This document shows, piece after piece, positions 1 to 9,965 of a stretch of DNA of 34,275 bases. How positions within the stretch are numbered: the stretch's first letter is position 1; every line of letters starts with the position of its first letter. Source of the DNA: Lingula anatina (Eukaryota > Brachiopoda > Lingulata > Lingulida > Lingulidae); contig NW_019773759.1 in NCBI RefSeq assembly GCF_001039355.2, positions 395,384 through 429,658 of the forward strand, read 5' to 3'. The notes beneath the pieces are model-generated. The model saw only the letters and a list, made by a program, of their open reading frames with translations, did no database searches and was not told the DNA's origin. The position numbers and the translations under genes were made by a program.

Positions 1-980
1 GGGGGATGTCTACTGGATAAAATTTTTAATGAAACATTTTTATAAGTTGAAAGGGTGCTTTACTTGACCAAAGTTTCCATTCCCCAAATGTTCTATTCTA
101 CTCAAGAAACTTGCTAGTGAAATGAATAGCGTATCTAGAAACATGGAAACCAGGAATAAGAACAAGGCCGCTACAACATTTAAGATCCATCTGGTACAAT
201 CTTTAGGCCTACCACTGTGCATATTTTTTCATTATAGCAGTTTTGTAGGTCTTACTTTGCAATGACCCGATAAGAATACTGGCAAATACATATAAAATAC
301 TACGGAAATGTTAAAAATAAAGAAAAGAAAGAAAGAGAGTAAGAAACACAAACTATTAAACTCCCTGCACAACAACACCAAGTTGGCTATAAACATATAA
401 ATCATTAGTTTGTAGATCAACCTTTTTTTCTGAGGTATAATTCGAACGGATTTATTACGAGGCGCGCTGTTTATATATGACTTTACCTTATTTATCAAGG
501 TTCTTTGCTGCAGGTATCTGTGACTGTTTTTTATTAAATGAGCGAATACTAATCCAACGCTTCTTTTTATTTTCACTGTATCCTGAAAAATGCCGTTGCT
601 AACTTGGTGTACAGGTAGAGATGCCGTCATTACGTGAGGACATGTCACACAAAATATTATGACGTCACAATATGATACGTTTTATGTCGTCATTAGTTGC
701 CCCGTCTCGTTGAGCATGACTTTGTTTCTGGCAGGTTTTTATTCGAATCGGATGACCAGTCTTTGACGTTAGATTCTAGACTCTGACCAAGGCCAGTAAA
801 ATTTTGTTCGGACCAGTAGATTTTTGAGTGTGAATTTAGTGGTCCGACTTGGCCATTAGTTTTTTTCTTTTTTTTCTATAAAGTGTCCAGTCTAACTGAA
901 ATTTTATTCGGACCTGATAATATTGATTCGGACCAAGAGATATTAGGAAAATGGTGGTCCGAATACCCAGTAAGCTGGAC
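1..980. other. Intergenic DNA with a diverged copy of the tRNA-Gly flank block
   Basis: No coding gene is supported. Positions about 430-690 match the blocks at 2165-2470, 5415-5730 and 7705-7965, including the phrase around 'atgccgttgctaacttgg' and the CRE palindrome. No tRNA follows this copy directly. Positions about 745-980 hold a degenerate repeat in which 'ttcggacc' and 'ggtccgaa' recur in both orientations, probably an old inverted-repeat element. Confidence 0.5.
660..667. promoter_or_regulatory. Palindromic CRE motif (TGACGTCA) in repeated flank block, copy a
   Basis: A full consensus CREB/ATF palindrome within the phrase 'attatgacgtcacaatat'. The same phrase recurs in the equivalent repeat blocks at 2420, 5684 and 7925. 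Binding is inferred from the motif only. Confidence 0.4.
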
Positions 981-1090
981 ACCTTTTAAACGATCAGACT
1001 GGGTGAATGTATATCATTCTGGCTCTTTCGTCTTTGCCAAATAAGGGGAAGGCATTTTTTAGGCATAGTCTTGATATATGTAAAAGAAGA

Positions 1091-1161
1091 TGCATCGGCC
1101 GGGAATCGAACCCGGGCCGCCCGCGTGGCAGGCGAGCATTCTACCACTGAACCACCGATGC
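1091..1161 (-). tRNA. tRNA-Gly (anticodon GCC), copy 1
   Basis: The minus strand reads as a standard 71-nt glycine tRNA. The acceptor stem GCATCGG pairs with CCGATGC and is followed by discriminator A (plus base 1091). The D arm is GTTCAGTGGTAGAA, the anticodon arm is CTCGC-CTGCCAC-GCGGG with anticodon GCC, and the T arm has the B box GGTTCGATTCC. Both internal pol III promoter boxes are intact, and a T4 terminator follows within 15 nt (plus-strand 'aaaa' near 1081). It decodes GGC/GGU. Base-identical to the copies at 2643, 3066, 5932 and 8112. Confidence 0.95.
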
Positions 1162-2419
1162 TTACTTGTTCGATCTTGGGTAGCGGCCATGGCCGACCGC
1201 CCCCCCTTCCCCCAAGTCCTTTTCCTGAACCTACACTATAAAAAGAAACGTTATGGTAGCGGGTCAACATATCAAACATAACACGAGATACGTTTTCTTT
1301 TTCGGTTGAGTGACCAACTCTTTCTATGAAAGTAACGTCTACATCTTGTTTACCTCGTATCTCCTACTAGCAAGTGTGCGTGACGAGGTTAATTATTGAC
1401 ACAGAGATAGCACAGCATCCTCTACCAGGACTGCACATTAATTACGTGTAAGTTTCTCTGACGCGAGAATAGTGCCATGAATTTACCGGTGACATACCTG
1501 TGAATATTTAGTAAACAATTTAATTAATTTAATTTTAAAAATATATTTATTATTAAGAGAGAGACCCAAGAGATGAAAAAAGGGGGAATCCAAACCAAAG
1601 TTTTAAGATTTAACGTTTGACCTGTACATTTACTTTTGTTCTGAGGAAATATTTTTTTCTATGTTGAACGCCGTTCCTGTAATTTTAATAATTTACTTAA
1701 AAACACGTCCATAGCTGACGTACCCAACATTTTCTACTAAAGATCTCTCATGTGAAAAAGCCTCGATGCTTTAAATATTTGTAAATTCGATAAAAACTGT
1801 TGACAATGAAAACTGACCACCACCACCACCCCCAACTAAATCAAACGCATGCATAAATAAAACACATACACGTCTATGACACGTATCTAAATGCAGGGAA
1901 ACCCAGAGTAAATACAAAGTGTTTTCGACAATTTGAAGACATATATTGTACAATATAAAAGCCTACCACTGACCAAAGCTTTTCTTTTCAGCAATTATTC
2001 ATGTTTTCGTTTGTATAATAACCAGCTATTAATATTGATACACTATTTACTTTTTAATTTTCGATAAACAAAGATAGAATTCTACGCGAAATTTCATTAA
2101 AAAAAAGAATATGCGAACGAACTTCCTACTTGCACAATACCTAGTTTAGATAAATGTGTAGATCATTAATGTCTTCTCTTCGATGTGTAATTCGCAATTT
2201 CAAGGCACACAGTTTATACTATACCTTATTTTCCAAAGCTCTTTGATGCAGGTATCTGTGACTTTTTTATCACAAAGTTATCGTATCAAAACGATCAAAA
2301 TGAACGAATACAAATCAAGCGATTTCTTTAATATGCACTGTACATATCCTGAAATATGCCGTTGCTAACTTGGCGTAGAGATGGCGTTATAACGTAAGGC
2401 CATGCGTCACGTGTTATTA

Positions 2420-2427
2420 TGACGTCA
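2420..2427. promoter_or_regulatory. Palindromic CRE motif, copy b
   Basis: TGACGTCA in the same repeat context as copy a, about 215 bp beyond the 3' end of tRNA copy 2. It is preceded by 'gcgtcacgtg', which contains an E-box CACGTG. Confidence 0.4.
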
Positions 2428-2642
2428 CAATATTATTACGTAATGTCGTCAGCTCACGCTGATGGTACGATCTCGCTGTGCATGATTCATATTACACAAT
2501 TTACGTCAACTGATGTTTGTTCTTTTTTCTTTTCTTTTTTGGTCGGTGATATTTCATAATCTAAGAGGGAATTTCATGTCATCCATGCACGTATGTATTG
2601 TATTTTTCCTTACTCTGTAGTTTTCGGTGGTATAAAATGAAT

Positions 2643-2713
2643 TGCATCGGCCGGGAATCGAACCCGGGCCGCCCGCGTGGCAGGCGAGCATTCTACCACT
2701 GAACCACCGATGC
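2643..2713 (-). tRNA. tRNA-Gly (anticodon GCC), copy 2
   Basis: Identical over 71 nt to copy 1. Its 3' flank differs from copy 1: the T4 terminator lies in the plus-strand phrase 'ggtataaaatgaattg', which is shared with copy 5. It therefore belongs to a different flank subfamily from copies 1 and 3. Stems, anticodon GCC and B box are intact. Confidence 0.95.
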
Positions 2714-2771
2714 TTGCTTCTCGATCAACATTTGTGGCAATGCCGCCGCCCTCCCCCCTCCCCCCCCCCNC

Positions 2772-2945
2772 CTACATTGGATCGACCTAACTCCCTGGGG
2801 GTTCACGCTAAATAGCTGTCAGCCGGGCGGACACGAAAGTTAATTACCCCTTAAAGCTTGTAGTAGGCGGGGACGGACACTTAAGGGGGATTATCTGACA
2901 GTAATCTAGTGAGACTCCCCGCGGTGATAGATCGATCTAAAAGTT
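2772..2945. mobile_element. MITE-like element, family member 1
   Basis: From 'ggatcgacctaactccctgg' to 'gatagatcgatctaaa' this closely matches 11328-11495, including 'ttcacgctaaatagctgtca' and 'gtaatctagtgagactcccc'. It interrupts the flank of tRNA copy 2. An ambiguous base (n at 2770) in a C-run marks its left edge. Confidence 0.65.
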
Positions 2946-3065
2946 GTGAGAACAGAGCCTAAAACGATCAGACTGGGTGAATGTATATCATTCTGGCTCT
3001 TTCCTCTTTGCCAAATAAGGGGAAGGCATTTTTTTAGGCATAGTCTTGATATATGTAAAAGAAGA

Positions 3066-3136
3066 TGCATCGGCCGGGAATCGAACCCGGGCCGCCCGCG
3101 TGGCAGGCGAGCATTCTACCACTGAACCACCGATGC
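3066..3136 (-). tRNA. tRNA-Gly (anticodon GCC), copy 3
   Basis: Identical over 71 nt to copy 1, and it shares copy 1's flanks almost base for base from about 2960 to 3510. That makes it the direct sister of copy 1. The terminator (plus 'aaaa' at about 3057) and the internal promoter are intact. Confidence 0.95.
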
Positions 3137-4449
3137 TTACTTGTTCGACCTTGGGTAGCGGCCATGGCCGACCGCCCCCCCCCCCTTCCCCCAAGTCCTT
3201 TTCCTGAACCTACACTATATAAAAAGACACTTGGTAGCGGGTCAACATATCAAACATAACACGAGATACGTTTTCTTTTTCGATTGAGTGACCAACTCTT
3301 TCTATGAAAGTAACGTCTACATCTTGTTTACCTCGTATCTCCTACTAGCAGGTGTGCGTGACGAGGTTAATTATTGACACAGAGATAGCACAGCATCCTC
3401 TACCAGGACTGCACATTAATTACGTGTAAGTTTCTCTAACGCGAGAATAGTGCCATGAATTTACCGGTGACATACCTGTGAATATCTAGTAAACAATTTA
3501 ATTAATTTAATTTAAAAAATATATATATTTATTATTAAGATTAAAATTTGTGGCCCTGGTCAGGGGAAGTAGTATTCTTTGTAAGGGAATATATGTCAAA
3601 TGCATTTATTAAACAAAAACAGATAGATGTCCTCAAAGGAATTCTTCAAGTTCATTTTGGATATATCGCCTTTTTTCCTTAATTTTTGTATTTTGATATC
3701 TTGGGCACAACCAGACATCAAAAATCGGATCGGTGTTATGTATCTTCTGTTTGATTATTTGGATTTGTGCTAGGGCATTATGGTTGCATTTGTGTAGATA
3801 AAACATAACAATCATATCATCAGTTACTATCAGAGATGAATCAAAGCTCGACATGAAATAATGAGCTGTAGATTGCTTGATATCACATTTCTATCAAGTT
3901 ATACCGATATCCCACAGAACATGACTTGTAGAATATGTTTGGAGGATCATCACTTAAATCCTGGGAAAGAATCTGCAAGTTGAGAGAGAGACCCAAGAGA
4001 TGAAAAAAGGGGAATCCAAACCAAAGTTTTAAGATTTAACGTTTGACCTGTACATTTACTTTTGTTCTGAGGAAATATTTTTTTCTATGTTGAACGACGT
4101 TCCTGTAATTTTAATAATTTACTTAAAAACACGTCCATAGCTGACGTACCCAACATTTTCTACTAAAGATCTCTCATGTGAAAAAGCCTCGATGCTTTAA
4201 ATATTTGTTAATTCGATAAAAACCATACACTCTTGATTGTTGTCTGTTGACAATGAAAACTGACCACCACCACCACCACATTGGTACATTTCTATATATG
4301 TAATTTTGGTGCTATTTATCTATGTATTTTACTATTACTATTATCATTATTATTGCTGCTATTACCTTGTCTATGTACATTTTCACCAGCTCAGTCTGGA
4401 GCAGAAAGTATGAATAAAGCATATATATATAAAAAAATGTAAAAGACGT

Positions 4450-4513
4450 TGCATCGGCCGGGAAACGAACCCGGGCCGCCCGCGTGGCAGGCGAGCATTC
4501 TAACCACCGATGC
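4450..4513 (-). pseudogene. tRNA-Gly(GCC) pseudogene, copy 4
   Basis: This matches the other five copies except for two lesions. Seven nucleotides are missing from the D arm (plus 'ccactga', expected after 'gcattcta'), which removes most of the A box and the D-loop. One base in the T-loop is also changed ('ggaaacg' instead of 'ggaatcg' on the plus strand), which alters the near-invariant A58 of the B box. The acceptor and anticodon stems remain. With both pol III boxes hit it should be neither transcribed nor folded as a normal tRNA. Confidence 0.9.
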
Positions 4514-4694
4514 TCACTTCATTAATCTTCATTTGTGGCAATGCCGCCCCCCTCCCCCGACCCCCGCGTCCTTTTCCCCTATACTAAAATTAAATTTAAT
4601 TAAAAACGTATATCAAGCATAACACGAGATACGTTTCCTTTTTCGGCTAAGTGACCAACTCTTTAACTCTTTCTATAAAAGTAACAATATCTTG

Positions 4695-4852
4695 CAATGT
4701 TTGCTTCTTAGGAAAATAAGTTGCTGGACCGAAAGCTCAGCCATCTTGAAAATTAGCTGGCTAGAATGCCTGCTGGGTGGGAAAACTTATCTGCCCGTTC
4801 TGAAAGTTGTCTGCCCCGGGCAGACGGACCAGCCTTAATTTCTAACACTTTA
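4695..4852. mobile_element. Short insertion inside a tRNA-flank block
   Basis: Compared with the equivalent blocks at about 1330, 3310 and 6170, this copy carries roughly 160 extra bp. The insert is bracketed by 'tatcttg' (4688-4694) and 'tatcttg' near 4852, a plausible 7-bp target-site duplication. The inside ends show only short inverted similarity (GCTGGACCG and CGGACCAGC). The family is not recognised. Confidence 0.45.
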
Positions 4853-5683
4853 TTATCTTGTTTTACCTCGTGTCTCCTGCTACTAGCAAGTGTGCGTGAC
4901 CAGGTTAATTACTGACACAGAGATATAGCAGAGCATCCTCTACCAGGGCTGCACATTAATTGCACGTATTTTTCTATAACGCGAGAATAGTGCCATGAAT
5001 TTACCGGTGACATATCTGTGAATATCTAGAAAACAATTTAATTAATTAAAATCAATTATTTATTATTAAAATTTGTGGCCCTGGTCGAGGGTAGTAGTAA
5101 ACTATCTAACGCATGCATAAATAAAACACATACACGTCTATGACACGTATCTAAATGCAGGGAAACCCAGAGTAAATACAAAGTGTTTTCGACAATTTGA
5201 AGACATATATTGCTATAAAAGCCTACCACTGACCAAAGCTTTTCTTTTCAGCAATTATTCCTGTTTTCGTTTGTAATAACCAACTATTAATATTGATACA
5301 CTATTTACTTTTTAATTTTCGATAAACAAAGATAGAATTCTACGCGAAATTTCATTAAAAAAAAAACAAGAATATGCGATCAAACTTCCTACTTGCACAA
5401 TACCTAGTTTAGATAAATATGAAGATCATTAATGTTTTCTCTTCGATGTGTAATTTGCAATTTCAAGGCACACAGTTTATACTATACCTTATTTTCCAAA
5501 GGTTCTTTGATGCAGGTATCTGTGACTTTTTTATCACAAAGTTATCGTATCAAAAAGATCAAAATGAACGAATACAAATCAAGCGATTCCTTTACTATAC
5601 ACTGTACATATCCTGAAATATGCCGTTGCTAACTTGGCGTAGAGATGGCGTTATTACGTAAGGACATGCGTCACGTGTTATTA

Positions 5684-5691
5684 TGACGTCA
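5684..5691. promoter_or_regulatory. Palindromic CRE motif, copy c
   Basis: TGACGTCA in the same repeat block, about 240 bp beyond the 3' end of tRNA copy 5, again preceded by 'gcgtcacgtg'. Confidence 0.4.
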
Positions 5692-5931
5692 CAATATTGG
5701 TATGTTTTGTCGTCAGCTCACGCTGATGGTACGATCTCGCTGTGCATGATTCAAATTACACAATTTACGTCAACTGATGTTTGTTCTTTTTTCTTTTCTT
5801 TTTTATTACAACACCATTTACACTTTTTTGGTCGGTGATATTTCATAATGTAAGAGGGAATTTCGTGTCATCCTTGCACGTATGTATTGTATTTTTTCGT
5901 ACTCTGTAGTTTTCGGTGGTATAAAATGAAT

Positions 5932-6002
5932 TGCATCGGCCGGGAATCGAACCCGGGCCGCCCGCGTGGCAGGCGAGCATTCTACCACTGAACCACCGAT
6001 GC
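5932..6002 (-). tRNA. tRNA-Gly (anticodon GCC), copy 5
   Basis: Identical over 71 nt to copy 1. The left flank from about 5109 matches that of copy 2 (from about 1845) for close to 850 bp, so copies 2 and 5 are sister loci. A T4 terminator is present in the shared 3' flank. Confidence 0.95.
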
Positions 6003-6716
6003 CTGCTTTTCACCACTAGGCTTTTCCTACATGCGCCCCCCAAATACCACCGCCCTTTTCCCGAACCTACACTGGTAAAGAAAAAAAAAAGCTGATGTTG
6101 TCAGGTAAACATTATAAACATAACGCGAGAGACTTTTTTCTTTTCGACTGAGTGACCAACTCTTTCTATAAAAGTAACAATCTACATCTTTTTTAACTCT
6201 TGTCTCCTGCTACTCACAAGTGTGCGTGACGAGGTTAATTACTGTCACAGAGATAGCAGAGCATCCTCTACCAGGGCTGCAGATTAATTACATGTATTTT
6301 TCTATAACGCGAAAATAGTGGCATGAATTTACCGGTGATATATCTGAGAGTATCTAGTAAACAATTTAATTAATTTAAATCAATTATTTATTATTAAGAT
6401 TAAAATCTGTTGCCCTGGTCGAGGGTAGCGGTAGGCCTATTCTATGTAAGGGAATATATGTCAGATGCTTTCATAAAAACCAAGACAGATCGAAGTCCTC
6501 AGAGGAATTCTTCAAGTTTATTTTGGAAATATCGCCCTTCTTCCTTTACCTTGTTAAATATACCGGTTTTTTATTTTTTATTTTTATTCATTTTTTTCGT
6601 GTGTGACTAAATTGTTGTGTGTGTGTTTTAGGACACAGTAAGACTTCAAAGCTTGACCCAAAAACATGGAAAATTCCTTACTGTTAAAAGTGGACTGTGA
6701 TGGAGGGATGGGTGCC

Positions 6717-6734
6717 TCATCATCATCATCATCA

Positions 6735-6800
<66 letters not shown>
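6717..6800. repeat. (TCA)n(TTA)n trinucleotide microsatellite
   Basis: About seven CAT/TCA units run directly into more than twenty TTA units. The long Leu, Ser, Asn or Asp runs it produces in translation are artefacts. Confidence 0.95.
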
Positions 6801-6803
<3 letters not shown>

Positions 6804-7110
6804 CTTATTATTCCATTGAACAAGAAGCAAACAGATTCAAAATACCAATCACCGCAAAATAAAGTCGCTTCTCATTTCCCTCCAAAGGCCTTTCTTTCGA
6901 ATGTTGTCACTCTCTCTAACCTCAACAATACTTTTGCTGTACAAAATGTTAGATATAAAAAACAACATTTTAACCCATGTGTCCTCTTTCACCTTTTACA
7001 ATATTTTATCTCCGCAAAACAAATAAGCCTTTCTTTAATCTTCTCTTAGCCAAATTGGTATGTGGAGATGCGAGAAACTATACAATGTCATTCGTTTCAC
7101 GTACCGCAGC

Positions 7111-7213
<103 letters not shown>

Positions 7214-7924
7214 AGATGATACGGTAGGAAAAACAAGAAGGATTAACATAACGATCTTTTGCTGGACTTTTGTAATGAAAAAATATATCGAATATTTGTA
7301 ATTAACTTTTTAATATAGCCATAGCTGACGCACCCAATATTTTCTACTTATCATAAGGATCTCTCCTGAAAGAATACGCATAGAAAAACAAGGAAAACTA
7401 GAGTAAAAACAAAGTGTTTTGGTCATGTTGAAGACATCGTCCAAATTCTATAGGCCTATCACTGTCCAAAGTTTTTCAGTGTAGCATTTATTCATGTTTT
7501 TTCTTTTATAATAACCTGCTATGAACATACTGACACATATTGACGCATGATTTAATTTTGAATTTTCGATCAACAAAAATAGAATTCTACGCTAAATGGC
7601 GAAAAAAAATGAAAAAAAAAAATACGATCGAACTAGAACTAGATCTACCTGTTTGCACAATTCCAAGTTTCTCGGTAAACGAAAGGACAAAATGAAGATC
7701 TAAGGTGTTTTTAAAGGCGAAATTAACTGTTTCTTCTTTACCTTATATCCAAGGTTCTTTGCTGTAGTCATCCGTAACTGTTTTTGGCACTAAATTTTCA
7801 TATCAAAAACATCAAATGGATTCAGTTCTTTTAAAGTGCTTCTTTTATGTACACTGTAACCCGAAATATGCCGTTGCTAACTTTGTGTACAGATGGCGTT
7901 ATTACGTAAGGACATGTGCGATTA

Positions 7925-7956
7925 TGACGTCATAGTATTGGTACGTTATGACGTCA
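7925..7956. promoter_or_regulatory. Two CRE palindromes, copy d
   Basis: TGACGTCA occurs at 7925-7932 and again at 7949-7956. In the other copies the second position reads 'tgtcgtca', so this copy has gained, or kept, a second perfect site. Confidence 0.4.
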
Positions 7957-8111
7957 GCTCAAGCTGATGGTATAACATTCAAATTACTTCAACTAATGTT
8001 AGTTTCATTTTTTATTGCAACGCCATTTGTGTTTATTTTTGGTCGGCGGTATTTCATAATCTATGAGGGAATTTCGTGCCATTTATGCATATTTGGTGAT
8101 GTAAAAGAATT

Positions 8112-8182
8112 TGCATCGGCCGGGAATCGAACCCGGGCCGCCCGCGTGGCAGGCGAGCATTCTACCACTGAACCACCGATGC
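8112..8182 (-). tRNA. tRNA-Gly (anticodon GCC), copy 6
   Basis: Identical over 71 nt to copy 1, although its flanks are the most diverged of the array (for example 7300-8110 compared with 1700-2640). The minus-strand 3' flank has a T4 terminator (plus 'gtaaaagaa'). It is the last tRNA copy before the HPGD-like gene. Confidence 0.95.
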
Positions 8183-8434
8183 TTGACAATAGTTTACGTG
8201 TTTGACGATGTACCTGTGCCCTCCCCCTCCAAATAATAAATTCACCATTATAATGTTGATGTGTTTTCTACAAGTTTGGACGGGGTAACGTATCAAACAT
8301 AACATAATAAATGTGTTCTTTTCCAACTAACTTACCAAAAATTATTTTTCATCAAAAGTAACAATCTACATCTTGTTTGTTTCCGTGAGGTTAAGTGTAA
8401 TTTACATAATTACAGGTGTGCGTGATTAGTTTAA

Positions 8435-8589
8435 CAGGGCGGATCTAGAGAAATTTTCTGACAGTCTTCCAAATTATCTTTGTTGATCCATCCTCCATTT
8501 TGACCAGAAAACATACGATACCGTCAATGTAAACTTGAAAATCTGACCGTCTTCTGGAAGACCCAGAAGACGGCCTAAATCCGCCCCTG
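8435..8589. mobile_element. Short MITE with CAGGG(G)CGGAT termini
   Basis: The left end reads CAGGGCGGATCTAGA, and the reverse complement of the right end reads CAGGGGCGGATTTAGG. These inverted termini bound about 155 bp. Related tRNA-flank copies read 'gaggttaattattgacac' without interruption, whereas here 'gtttaa' and 'attaataactgccac' are split by the element. CAGGGGCGGAT-type ends are common in animal non-autonomous DNA transposons; the superfamily is not assigned. Confidence 0.6.
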
Positions 8590-9965
8590 TATTAATAACT
8601 GCCACAAGGTCAGAGAAAGTTTTAACAGACGTTTCTGACATCAGAATTAACCTCCTCTTCCCAACCCACACTTTTTCTCCCACGGAAACAAGGCTATATT
8701 CCGAAGGTTTTATCCGATAATCCAAGAAATAACAAAAATTCCTCTTTTTTGATGAAAAAGTTTCCCATATTCTCAAGGCCTTCTATAGTCCTAAAACCCA
8801 CAAAATGACAAAATTCCTTCTTTTTGTAAAAATTTTTTTTTTCTTCGAAGACTCTACGTTCAGATGGTTCTTTTGTCTAAACTACATGCTCTGATACATT
8901 CTTTTGGCTCATAAGTTCTCTATGGCAGAGCCTGTGGTCTCTTAAACCTCAAAGTGAGCAGGAATTCGCGGTTTTAGTTAGGCCTAATAAGGCGATCGCA
9001 ATTACAAATCCACGTCTCCAAGTCACTAACTGCTATTCAGTCTATAAGGCCTAACAGAGATTTAAATACGTTTTCTCACAGAAGCACACCTTGAGTCCCC
9101 TAGCATATGCTGCAGCATAGAAGTACATCGTGGTAATAAACTTCCATGGCTACAGTAAACCCCCTATTGCCGTATCAGTTGATCCCTCGTTGATAAAATG
9201 GGACGTAGCGTTATATATTTGATTATCAACGGTCTGCATCAGAAGATAGAAAACCAAATCTCCACACTGAGTTTACGCATTGTTTGATATCGCACTGTGA
9301 TATCGTCCAGATATCGCGCAGAATATACCGTGTGAATTTATTTGAACTGGCGTAATGAGACTAAATTTGGTTTTTAGGGTACTTTGACGAGATATGTGAA
9401 ATCAAGGGGAATAATGTATAAAGCGAGGGAAAGGCGGGGTCTCGTAAAATCGTTACTTAATAGAACTGAGTTTTCAGCAATTTCAAGATTTTTGTGTGTG
9501 AAACGTCACATAAAAACAAGAGTGACTGGACAAATTGGTAATCTTATCAGTTAGCAGAACAAACGAATTTACGGTTTAATATTGATGTAGGTATACCGTA
9601 ACATTCTGACGCAAGTAGGAACAAAGAAAAATGGAAGCACGACAATCGTGAAGCAATAAAGTTGATATACACTTCTTTCATTAAGAATGCGTGAACTGGT
9701 TTCTAAATGGACTTCCATTCCTTTAGAAATCAGTATCTGTAAAAGTTCTGCGTGCAAATTTACCAGTTTCTAGTTTTGATCATTTATCGACACCCTGGGT
9801 TACAGACCAATGAGATCCACCAACTGAGCTATCACCTTCTCAACTCTAAATGGTGACATGCAGGGTGCATTTCAGCAGAACGACTGTGTCCTGTTCTATA
9901 AGCCGTGTAGATTTTGAAGTGATCGTATGGACCAGCAGCAAAACTAGCACATACCGAGGAGAAAC
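8590..9965. other. Intergenic DNA upstream of the HPGD-like gene
   Basis: No coding gene is supported. The last tRNA-flank similarity ends near 8600 and the first HPGD-like codon is at 9966. The 5' UTR and promoter must lie in the right part, but no TATA box or other core element stands out. A weak tRNA-like A box (TAGCTCAGTTG on the minus strand) lies near 9818-9835, without a convincing B box. Confidence 0.4.

Noticed and set aside
1090-1281. Plus-strand reading frame starting MHRPGIEPGPPAWQAS, repeated at 3065
   Set aside because: It is the antisense of tRNA-Gly read as protein, a well-known annotation artefact.
5419-5632. Short frames shared between the repeat blocks at 2183 and 5432
   Set aside because: They are similar only because the DNA is duplicated. 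Stops and shifts occur in the other copies, and no family features are seen.
6584-7049. Frames with long Leu, Ser, Asn or Asp runs
   Set aside because: Translation of a trinucleotide microsatellite.
8474-8776. Minus-strand 100-codon frame near a MITE
   Set aside because: It runs across the MITE boundary and shows no recognisable domain.
9778-9850. Possible tRNA or SINE on the minus strand with TAGCTCAGTTG
   Set aside because: Only an A-box-like motif is present; no convincing B box or stems.
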